Position numbers and translations under genes: made by a program. A model generated the notes under the pieces. It did not search any database. It was given only the letters and a program-made list of their open reading frames with translations, and was not told the origin of the DNA. Shown here one piece after another: positions 1 to 5,204 of a DNA stretch of 8,607 bases (within the stretch, counting starts at the first letter, position 1; each line of letters opens with the position of its first letter). The stretch lies in the NCBI GenBank assembly GCA_023457175.1, contig JAEWMM010000160.1, positions 1 through 8,607 of the forward strand. The letters run 5' to 3'. This DNA comes from Bacillota bacterium. GTDB taxonomy: Bacteria; Bacillota; Clostridia; Oscillospirales; Ruminococcaceae.

Positions 1-256
1 GCTGGTGGCGGTCGGGGCAATGGTGGATATTGTCCTCACATATGCGGCTGATATCGCCGGGCTTAACATCTCGACCAACGGAGCTATAGCGGCGATTGTA
101 GCGCTGTGGATTGTGTTCAATGAGTTAATTTCCATCTTAGAAAATATCCGCGACATTGGCGTAAATCTGCCGCCTTGGTTGCTGCCGCTGGCCGAGTACG
201 CAAAAAAGGTGACCGAGGCGAGTGTGACGCTGCCGGATGATAGGAAGGAGCTGTAG
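1..256 (+). CDS. Phage holin, C-terminal part (5' end outside window)
   Basis: The reading frame is open from the left edge (codons start at base 2) to a TAG at 254-256, so only the C-terminal part, about 84 residues, is present. It resembles the toxin-secretion/phage-lysis holin family of Firmicutes (Phage_holin_4 type): a hydrophobic segment around AMVDIVLTYAADIAG, a second one around AIAAIVALWIVFNEL, then the family-like stretch ELISILENIRDIGVNLPPWL and a short charged tail. Holins make pores in the cytoplasmic membrane so that the endolysin can reach the wall. The next gene, an M23 endolysin, starts 2 bases after the stop, giving a lysis cassette. A GTG at base 5 could be read as a start, but the family is usually 130-150 residues and normally has further N-terminal membrane sequence, so truncation by the window edge is more likely. 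Family assignment is by remembered sequence pattern. Confidence 0.8.
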   Translation, partial: LVAVGAMVDIVLTYAADIAGLNISTNGAIAAIVALWIVFNELISILENIRDIGVNLPPWLLPLAEYAKKVTEASVTLPDDRKEL

Positions 257-258
257 CT

Positions 259-933
259 GTGCAAAAGCTGATCATGCCATTTAAGCGGCAAATGATGCTG
301 TGCGGATATAAAAATGCGCAGTATCTCGCCTATTGGAAATACGCGCATTATGGCGTGGATATCTCCACAATACAGGGCGGCGCAGGTACAGACCCAACTA
401 TCTACGCGAGCGGTGAGGGCGTTGTCGTGGCTGCGGGTAAAGACAACGCCCTCGGCTGGGGTTTGGCGGTGCTGTACAAGGATTGCTATAACCACAAGAC
501 CGGCAAAAGTTGCGATCTGGTGGCGCGGTACATGCATATGCAAGAGATATATGTGACAACCGGGCAGACGGTTAAGGCAGGCGATAAGCTGGCAGTCGAG
601 GGCAAGGAGGGCACCGGCGATTACCACCTACACATTGAGTTCGATACCGATACCACGTGGCCAGTATATACGCCTCAGGTTGCTGCCGGGAAAACCTTCT
701 GGAAAAAGGGCACGGACAGCACCGTCAACCCGTCTCATGTGCTGCACGTTGGCGAGGGGCAGGAGATTGTCAAACCTACCTATAACCCCGCATGGCTTAA
801 TGCGGAGGATTTTGTTATCCCTGTGGCGGCGGTGGAGGACACCACGGATTACAAGGCGCTGTATGAGGCCGAAAAGGCCGCGCACGAGGCGCTGAAGGTG
901 GGTCTGGCGGCGCTGATGGAAAAGTATAAATAA
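259..933 (+). CDS. M23-family metallopeptidase, phage endolysin
   Basis: A 224-residue protein starting with GTG at 259; the AAGGAG at 245-250, 8 bases upstream, supports this start, which lies 2 bases after the holin stop. It carries the LytM/M23 zinc endopeptidase signature: HYGVD (H30 and D34, zinc ligands), YMHM (H93, catalytic-type His) and YHLHIEF (H123 and H125, the HxH motif). All expected catalytic and zinc-binding residues are present, so the enzyme should be active. M23 enzymes cut peptide cross-bridges or stem peptides of peptidoglycan. No signal peptide is visible, which fits export through the holin next door. Residues about 195-224 are Ala/Glu/Lys-rich and look like a short coiled coil. 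No familiar SH3, LysM or choline-binding repeat is seen. The position after a holin and before a phage attachment site makes endolysin much more likely than a host cell-separation hydrolase. Confidence 0.9.
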   Translation: MQKLIMPFKRQMMLCGYKNAQYLAYWKYAHYGVDISTIQGGAGTDPTIYASGEGVVVAAGKDNALGWGLAVLYKDCYNHKTGKSCDLVARYMHMQEIYVTTGQTVKAGDKLAVEGKEGTGDYHLHIEFDTDTTWPVYTPQVAAGKTFWKKGTDSTVNPSHVLHVGEGQEIVKPTYNPAWLNAEDFVIPVAAVEDTTDYKALYEAEKAAHEALKVGLAALMEKYK

Positions 934-940
934 TATAATA

Positions 941-966
941 AAAGCCGCCGATCATTCGGCGGCTTT
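941..966. terminator. Bidirectional intrinsic terminator between the lysis genes and the NYN gene
   Basis: A perfect 10-bp stem (AAAGCCGCCG at 941-950 with CGGCGGCTTT at 957-966) encloses a 6-base loop. It lies 7 bases after the endolysin stop and 22 bases before the stop of the convergent NYN gene. T-rich sequence follows on both strands (AACTTTT on plus, TTATTATATTATTT on minus), so it can end transcription from either side. Confidence 0.85.
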
Positions 967-988
967 AACTTTTAGTCGGAGCGAAATA

Positions 989-1585
989 TTACTTACCAGC
1001 CATAGAGCATTGGCACAAAAAATCATTATCCAGCAATATAAAGTCATCAATTTCAGGAATGATATCCTTTGATATGTATTGCCCTTTGACGGTTACAATT
1101 ACCACAATCTTTCCCATGCTCTTTAGTTGCCGATACACATTGATGTAATCGCTGTCTACGCTATATATGAATGCTGTATCATATGAATTGTATTGCGCCT
1201 TGCTGATAGCGTTTAAAGCAAGATTTATATCGGTACCTTTTTCAACTTTATAATATGAGCTTCTGTCGGAAATATCCATTGGCTTGTTGTCATTAGTCGG
1301 CCTCGCTAAATATCTTCCGAACACTACATCTATGTATCGTTTGTTTGCTAAACCCAATAACCACTTGTAGTTTCCATGCAGCTTAGTATCCTGCATTAAA
1401 AAGTCATCCGGCTTGGGTGCGAATATGTACCCCTTAACATGATCCATGCCTTTAGAGGTTGACACTTTTCTAAACAATAGGTCATAATCAATTTTAGGCC
1501 ACGCCACACCATCTAAGGTTGCATAATATTTTTGTAGGGAAATTTCAAAATTCATATGGTCCATAAACGTCATGCTGCGTAACAT
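989..1585 (-). CDS. NYN-domain (PIN-like) putative nuclease, prophage accessory gene
   Basis: The predicted protein has 198 residues and appears to be a complete NYN/DUF88 (LabA-like) domain. The acidic positions typical of the PIN-like fold are visible: FMDHMN near the N-terminus (D9, N12), VEKGTDINLAL (D119) and YSVDSDYINV (D144, D146, the counterpart of the SGDsDF motif), followed by the usual MGKIVVIVTV strand. Such proteins are thought to be metal-dependent RNases. I start at ATG 1585 because GGGGG precedes it closely (1591-1595 on plus) and the first strand follows directly. An upstream in-frame start at 1627 would run through a strong hairpin and add 14 unlikely residues. The gene is visibly more AT-rich than the lysis genes beside it and has its own promoter. 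Lying on the opposite strand between the lysis cassette and the attachment site, it is a probable moron (lysogenic conversion gene). RNA decay, phage exclusion or another role cannot be decided from sequence. Confidence 0.75.
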   Translation of the reverse strand: MLRSMTFMDHMNFEISLQKYYATLDGVAWPKIDYDLLFRKVSTSKGMDHVKGYIFAPKPDDFLMQDTKLHGNYKWLLGLANKRYIDVVFGRYLARPTNDNKPMDISDRSSYYKVEKGTDINLALNAISKAQYNSYDTAFIYSVDSDYINVYRQLKSMGKIVVIVTVKGQYISKDIIPEIDDFILLDNDFLCQCSMAGK

Positions 1586-1591
1586 AAATAC

Positions 1592-1631
1592 CCCCAAAAT
1601 CCGATGGGGCGAGTTACCTCGCCCCAAAATC
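1592..1631 (-). promoter_or_regulatory. Structured 5' leader of the NYN gene: GC-rich hairpin flanked by direct repeats
   Basis: Just upstream of the ribosome binding site, the minus-strand transcript would form an 8-bp stem (GGGGCGAG with CTCGCCCC, 1606-1625) closed by a GTAA (GNRA-type) tetraloop. A 10-base direct repeat, CCCCAAAATC on plus, flanks it at 1592-1601 and 1622-1631; the repeat nearest the gene contains the G-run that serves as ribosome binding site. There is no proper U-tract after the stem, so a terminator is unlikely. A stability element or binding site for a protein or RNA is possible. Confidence 0.4.
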
Positions 1632-1678
1632 GTTACCCAACGCAGAGGGCAGGTTAATAAACCATCCTCTACATTTAT

Positions 1679-1706
1679 AGTATATCCAGTTTTACTTGAA
1701 ATGCAA
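1679..1706 (-). promoter_or_regulatory. Likely sigma-A promoter of the NYN gene
   Basis: On the minus strand, TTGCAT (1701-1706) is followed after 16 bases by TATACT (1679-1684). Transcription would start near 1672, leaving an untranslated leader of about 85 bases before ATG 1585. An AT-rich palindrome (TTTAGTT, A, AACTAAA; 1735-1749) lies about 30 bases upstream of the -35 box and could be an operator. Confidence 0.55.
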
Positions 1707-1958
1707 CAGTTTTTTGAAAATTCATAAATTTATATTTAGTTAAACTAAAAAGTATTGCATGATGTGCTCAACCATGCGAAAGACAGAACCCGGAGGTTTG
1801 CACCTTCGGCTTTTGCTGATTTCGTAACCCACTTTGTAACCCGCTTTTTAGCGTTGGGTTGATAATTTGGTATTCTTATTGGAATAATGATAGCTCAAAG
1901 ATGGCTTTATAATGCGTAAAATTAAGATTTCATATACTGACATTTCTAATATTTTAGA
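1707..1958. other. Non-coding right end of the prophage
   Basis: No convincing gene is seen between the NYN promoter and the attachment site. The stretch holds the palindrome at 1735-1749 and an imperfect hairpin around 1790-1813 (minus strand: CCGAAGGT, loop GCAA, ACCTCCGG, with one mismatch). It also holds a pair of GTAACCC repeats at 1824-1842 and AT-rich sequence up to the core site. Such content is usual for a phage attP arm. The assignment rests on position rather than on known binding sites. Confidence 0.5.
1824..1842. repeat. Two GTAACCC direct repeats, possible integrase arm-type sites
   Basis: GTAACCC occurs at 1824-1830 and 1836-1842, exactly 12 bases apart and within a longer match (GTAACCC, A or G, C, TTT). 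Related GTTACC strings occur at 1612-1617 and 1632-1638 and inside the tRNA-derived core at about 1971-1975. Short direct repeats 100-200 bases from the core are typical arm-type sites of tyrosine recombinases, but the integrase is not in the window. Confidence 0.3.
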
Positions 1959-1982
1959 GTTCGAATCCCGTTACCTGCTCCA
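1959..1982 (+). other. Prophage attachment site (attR-type) in the 3' end of a tRNA-Gly gene
   Basis: These 24 bases are a tRNA 3' end without the rest of the gene: TTCGAAT T-loop, CCCGT T-stem strand, TACCTGC acceptor strand, discriminator T and CCA. An acceptor strand pairing with GCAGGTA plus a T discriminator fits bacterial tRNA-Gly. The sequence before base 1959 (ATTTTAGA) does not restore the T-stem or the other arms, so no full tRNA is here. Phage lysis genes lie to the left and a tRNA-style terminator begins at the CCA on the right. This is the layout left when a phage integrates into the 3' end of a tRNA gene: the reconstituted tRNA stays at the far side of the prophage. The exact core length needs the other end for comparison. 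Confidence 0.85.
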
Positions 1983-2021
1983 AAAATCTCGTTTAAGCGA
2001 TTCCGCTTAAACGAGATTTTT
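1982..2021 (+). terminator. Intrinsic terminator of the tRNA-Gly transcription unit
   Basis: A perfect 18-bp stem (left arm 1982-1999, right arm 2004-2021) with an ATTC loop starts at the CCA end of the tRNA fragment and ends in a T-run on the plus strand (2017-2022). It is most simply the original host terminator of the tRNA gene, displaced from it by the prophage. Confidence 0.85.
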
Positions 2022-2026
2022 TCATA

Positions 2027-2162
2027 GGGGGCTTAGCCCCCCTCTTGACGGTGGTTTTCTCCGCCTTCGGCTCTAAAAACCGCCTGTCACCCCATAGATG
2101 AAAGCGGTCGATGGCTGCGCCCGACCGCTGGAACGACTGCGCAAGCCTTTAGCAGCGCTAAA
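2027..2162. repeat. Cluster of intergenic palindromes
   Basis: Four hairpins follow closely in the host DNA behind the tRNA terminator. GGGGGC/GCCCCC (2027-2041) has a 3-base loop. A long imperfect stem at about 2046-2096 pairs GAC-GGTGGTTTT with AAAACCGCC-TGTC around an inner GCC-TTC-GGC. GCGGTCG/CGACCGC (2104-2128) has an inner GGC-TGC-GCC. TTTAGC/GCTAAA (2148-2162) has a 3-base loop. No open reading frame of note covers the stretch. It may be a REP-like repetitive element, structured debris, or part of a non-coding RNA; one copy cannot tell. Confidence 0.35.
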
Positions 2163-2189
2163 AATAAAGAATATCCACACGCCCTTCCC

Positions 2190-2217
2190 TTGCCGGTGCA
2201 TTAACAAATGATATAAT
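2190..2217 (+). promoter_or_regulatory. Sigma-A-like promoter before a short transcription unit
   Basis: TTGCCG (2190-2195), 16 bases, then a perfect TATAAT (2212-2217). Transcription would start near 2224. No annotated-size gene follows on this strand, only the 26-codon frame at 2249 and the hairpin at 2307-2348. Confidence 0.5.
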
Positions 2218-2248
2218 GTGTTTCATTATGCGTGGTATGGGGAGGGCG

Positions 2249-2329
2249 ATGCTTCAAATCAACCTCAAAAGTGAGCTGGCATATATATCGAAAGAAGCAC
2301 ATAAGAAACGCCCGAAAAATGGATTTTGA
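2249..2329 (+). CDS. Possible 26-residue small protein, unknown function
   Basis: ATG 2249 opens a frame of 26 codons ending in TGA at 2327-2329. GGGGAGGG (2239-2246) lies just upstream but only about 3 bases from the ATG, shorter than ideal. In-frame ATGs at 2228 and 2237 would give 33 or 30 residues but have no ribosome binding site. The product would be hydrophilic with a very basic end (KEAHKKRPKNGF). That end is encoded by the left arm of the terminator stem, which is odd for a conserved protein. No family is recognised. The frame may be chance. Confidence 0.25.
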   Translation: MLQINLKSELAYISKEAHKKRPKNGF

Positions 2330-2348
2330 ATGCCATTTTTCGGGCGTT
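2307..2348. terminator. Bidirectional terminator at the end of the MoxR operon
   Basis: A perfect 16-bp stem (AACGCCCGAAAAATGG at 2307-2322 with its complement at 2333-2348) encloses a 10-base loop in which ATT and AAT can pair further. On the minus strand it is followed by TTTCTTATGT, on the plus strand by GGCTTTTCC. It lies about 85 bases after the stop of the DUF4129 gene and can serve both that operon and the short plus-strand unit. Confidence 0.75.
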
Positions 2349-2431
2349 GGCTTTTCCGGGAATGTGTCTGCCGCTTTTCTCTGAAATTTTCTAGTATAGC
2401 ACTTCGGACATGGTCTAGATGATCTTGGTTC

Positions 2432-3817
2432 TTACACACATCCTTCCGACATATCCGAAAGAGGCGGACGGTCTGCTTTGGCGCGTGTAATAATCCGGCT
2501 GGACCGCCGAATTTTCCGCAGCAGCCGCCGGCATTCTGCGGCGGTTTGCCAGCTGGGCGCGACGCCCCCGTACTGTACCGCCACAAAGTACCCGGTCAGC
2601 GCCTGTGCCTCGGCAAGCGGAACCGGCCGCCGCAGTGAAAGCGCCTGCAAACGGGCCAGATACTCCATCGGCGTTTCGGAACGGGTACGGTGGACCCGCA
2701 AAAGGCGCCCGAAGCCCAACAGCCCCCGGTAGCTGCGCAGCACCGACTCAAGCGGCGTTTTAGGCGGTATGAGTGCAAGCAGCCGCTTTTTGCCTATGCG
2801 GTAAAGCAGGCGCACTAAACGGGCCAAAGCCAGCGCAGCCACCAATACCCCGTCGGCAAGACCCCGCAGCAGCAGCCCTAACAGCCGTATTGCCGACAGT
2901 AACCCCGCACCCGAGCGCCACAACGGACGGGCGGAGACAGGCGCTTTTTGCGGCAGGCGCAGGTTCAGCAACCCAACCAGCAGCCGCACCAGCATAACAA
3001 AGGTCATAATTGCAAAACAGGCGCCCAGAATAATAATTGGCAGCGGATTAACGGGGCCGTACTCTTGCGCCAGCGCAATCGCTTCGTCAAACGCGTTGGA
3101 CCTGCTCTCCTCAAGGGCATACTCGCCGGGCGGCGTGTCAAGCAGCTTGAGCAGCATTAAAATCAGCTGCCATATCGCCAACAGTAGATGCTTAACCTGT
3201 GTAAAAAAACCATTCAGGCTGCCTGAAAATACCAAGCCTACCGTCAACATCACCGCCGCCAGCGGAATAAGGCTGTGTAAAAGCACCGCGGCTTGGCTCA
3301 TGGGCGCTTCGGACTTTGCCGCAAGCGAAAAAACCAGCGAAAAGTACCACCCGACCACGCACAACAGGACCACCGAGGCCTGAACGCCGGTATTTGCAAG
3401 CAGCAATATGGCTGGCACGGCAGTAAAAATGCACAGTGATGGCGAAATAATTTGTCTGTTCTTATCGGGCAGGTAAACTGCGAGTGCGCCCAACAGCCAA
3501 AAGAGCGCCTGACCGGCAGTGTGATATAACGCTGTGGAAATATTGTCCGCCCGGCCAAAAAGCAATAAAAGCAACCCGACGGTCAGTGCGGTATACGGTA
3601 AAAACACAGTGACATTGCGCAGCAGCGTGCCGCCCAGCTTTAGCCCGCCGGCGCACAATCGTTCGTTTGTCAGGCGTCCCAACGCCCTTGGTATCAGGCA
3701 CACCAGTCCAAGCGCAGCCGCCAGTGTGACCAGCGTGGGCGCTGAAGAAAATACGGTAGCCCAAAGCGCCAGATACCATAAAAAGCAACACATACCAATC
3801 AGCGCAGTAATATGCAT
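2432..3817 (-). CDS. DUF4129-domain multi-pass membrane protein
   Basis: A 461-residue protein, last gene of the MoxR-DUF58 operon. ATG 3817 is preceded by AAGGAGG about 10 bases upstream, and the DUF58 stop is 31 bases upstream. The N-terminal two thirds are strongly hydrophobic, with about nine likely membrane segments (roughly residues 5-24, 27-44, 66-88, 100-117, 127-142, 146-166, 175-199, 208-226, 258-284). A soluble-looking, Arg-rich part follows. Residues about 355-440, with SETPMEYLARLQAL and ALTGYFVAVQYGG, match the DUF4129 pattern found at the C-terminus of transglutaminase-like membrane proteins. The transglutaminase core that is often fused to or encoded next to DUF4129 is absent: no Cys-His-Asp triad region is seen. 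The function is unknown; association with MoxR and DUF58 suggests a role in assembly or maturation of envelope or secreted proteins. Family call is from motif memory. Confidence 0.75.
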   Translation of the reverse strand: MHITALIGMCCFLWYLALWATVFSSAPTLVTLAAALGLVCLIPRALGRLTNERLCAGGLKLGGTLLRNVTVFLPYTALTVGLLLLLFGRADNISTALYHTAGQALFWLLGALAVYLPDKNRQIISPSLCIFTAVPAILLLANTGVQASVVLLCVVGWYFSLVFSLAAKSEAPMSQAAVLLHSLIPLAAVMLTVGLVFSGSLNGFFTQVKHLLLAIWQLILMLLKLLDTPPGEYALEESRSNAFDEAIALAQEYGPVNPLPIIILGACFAIMTFVMLVRLLVGLLNLRLPQKAPVSARPLWRSGAGLLSAIRLLGLLLRGLADGVLVAALALARLVRLLYRIGKKRLLALIPPKTPLESVLRSYRGLLGFGRLLRVHRTRSETPMEYLARLQALSLRRPVPLAEAQALTGYFVAVQYGGVAPSWQTAAECRRLLRKIRRSSRIITRAKADRPPLSDMSEGCV

Positions 3818-3848
3818 GTGTAATGCGCCTCCTTAAAATCTTGGAAAT

Positions 3849-5204
3849 TCATTGGGTAAAAGCTTGCTGCGACAGGTCGACTACCCGCACCAGCGTGGTG
3901 GGCAGGCCCGCCAGACGCCCTGGGGTGTAAAAATCGGCCGGATTTGTAACCTCTTTTTGGTTTTCAATCTCCATCATAATCTCCCAGCCTTTGGGCATCG
4001 TGTGGTAGCACAGCAAAAAAACCGCTGTCTGCGGTGGAATCTGCAAAAGCTGTTCCCACAGCGCCTGTTGACCCGCAGCGGTGGCGCGCGACGTGTCGTC
4101 AATACGGGCGCACAGTTCCAGAATGCGGCGCTCCTGCCCGGTGCCAAGGCCGGCCTTCAGCATGGTTAGCGTCCGGTCGCGCTTTAGCCGAACGCCAAAA
4201 TCGCCTGAAGATGTTTTTTGGGCAACCTGTTCCCAGCACACCGTTGGGGCATTGGTGACAAAGGCTGTCTTAATCCCGCGTGAAAGCTGAGAAAGGGCGA
4301 TGCTGCAAGCCAGACTGATGGCTTCTTCCAGCTGCGGCTGGGCCTTGCGGGACGTATTGGGCTGCGCCACCGGTACAAAACCGCAGGAAAGATCCAGCGC
4401 GACGATGCAGGAGGCTGAAATCTGCCGCTCATAGACGTTTGATTTTACCGACGCAGTGCGGGCGGTGGCGTACCAATTAATGCGCTTGGGCGAATCGCCC
4501 GTCTCGTAGTCACGCGTACCCATGGCCTGATAAGGGTCGTCGAGCCCCAGCAAGTCCTCCAGCAGGTTTTCGTCAAACGCCAGCGTCCGGGCAAAATCGG
4601 CCTCGCCCTTAAGCGCGGGAAAAACATTAAGAAAATGCGCCGGACCAATTTGGCAGAAGCCCTCGTAAAGCCCCGAAGGGTCACCGGCAAAAACCTGTGC
4701 GGGCGGCAGGTAATAGCAGCCGCGCAGCGGAGCGGTTACCGTCATAGACACAGTGCGGCGCTCTTTGGCGGCAAGCCAAAGCCACTGGGCGGTAGCGGCT
4801 GTCCATTCCGGCTGAAGCATATCGCTCGTACCCGTTGTATCCTGCGATTCTTGTTTGGCGGTGTGTATATTCTCAGCAGGGGAACAAACAAAAGTATCGG
4901 GAAGAAAAAGACGGATACCACAGCGTGCTAGCGCAAAAGACCAGGCGTTTTCAAAAAACCAGGTCAGCGTCAGTTTGTCGTTGGCAAACAGGGCGGTTTG
5001 TGTCAGCGGGTCGTCGGCCAGCAGACGGCGGCAGCCTAAAAAGGTCCACAGCCAGCTCCACAGTGCGTAAGCCAGCAGCAACGCCACCAGCACAAAAGCC
5101 CACAGCATTTTATAATAGGCGGTCAGCACGCCCAGCAGCGCATAAAAACCCCACAGGCGCAGATCGGCCCAGAGGGCGGTACTGCGGATAAAGGTTTTCT
5201 TCAT
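3849..5204 (-). CDS. DUF58 (VWA-like) membrane-anchored protein
   Basis: A 451-residue protein whose ATG (5202-5204) shares one base with the moxR stop (TGATG), a sign of translational coupling; AAGGG lies about 9 bases upstream inside the moxR end. Two adjacent N-terminal membrane segments (about residues 16-34 and 36-56) anchor it. The rest is probably cytoplasmic or extracytoplasmic beta-rich sequence followed by the DUF58 hallmark at residues 231-249 (RDYETGDSPKRINWYATAR). Just after it comes IVALDLSCGF (D271, S273), at the place of the metal-binding D-x-S motif of von Willebrand A-like domains. DUF58 proteins occur next to MoxR ATPases in most bacterial phyla and are believed to act with them in protein maturation or complex assembly, though the substrate is unknown. 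The length is usual for the Firmicutes form with two N-terminal helices. Confidence 0.88.
   Translation of the reverse strand: MKKTFIRSTALWADLRLWGFYALLGVLTAYYKMLWAFVLVALLLAYALWSWLWTFLGCRRLLADDPLTQTALFANDKLTLTWFFENAWSFALARCGIRLFLPDTFVCSPAENIHTAKQESQDTTGTSDMLQPEWTAATAQWLWLAAKERRTVSMTVTAPLRGCYYLPPAQVFAGDPSGLYEGFCQIGPAHFLNVFPALKGEADFARTLAFDENLLEDLLGLDDPYQAMGTRDYETGDSPKRINWYATARTASVKSNVYERQISASCIVALDLSCGFVPVAQPNTSRKAQPQLEEAISLACSIALSQLSRGIKTAFVTNAPTVCWEQVAQKTSSGDFGVRLKRDRTLTMLKAGLGTGQERRILELCARIDDTSRATAAGQQALWEQLLQIPPQTAVFLLCYHTMPKGWEIMMEIENQKEVTNPADFYTPGRLAGLPTTLVRVVDLSQQAFTQ

Larger units (their letters stand above)
2224..2355 (+). ncRNA. Candidate short transcript (small RNA or mRNA of a small protein)
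   Basis: A promoter at 2190-2217 and a strong hairpin at 2307-2348 bound a predicted RNA of about 130 bases. It reads toward the convergent MoxR operon and would stop at the shared terminator. No known RNA family is recognised. It contains a possible 26-codon frame, so it could act as an mRNA, an RNA regulator, or both. The claim rests only on the promoter and terminator patterns. Confidence 0.35.

Noticed and set aside
1586..1627. Longer start for the NYN gene at 1627
   Set aside because: The extension covers the GC-rich hairpin and the presumed ribosome binding site and adds residues not typical of the domain.
1950..1982. A complete tRNA gene
   Set aside because: Only the T-loop, T-stem 3' strand, acceptor 3' strand and CCA are present. 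The sequence upstream does not form D or anticodon arms.
2350..2431. Possible minus-strand promoter with TATACT near 2393-2398
   Set aside because: It has an extended -10 look but no acceptable -35 box and no gene downstream on that strand before the terminator.
2254..2586. Minus-strand frame of 110 codons overlapping the end of the DUF4129 gene
   Set aside because: It runs through the terminator hairpin, overlaps a better gene in another frame, and has no ribosome binding site or recognisable domain.
4835..5191. Plus-strand frame of 118 codons antisense to the DUF58 gene
   Set aside because: It is antisense to a clearly conserved gene, has no ribosome binding site or domain, and such frames are common opposite GC-rich genes.
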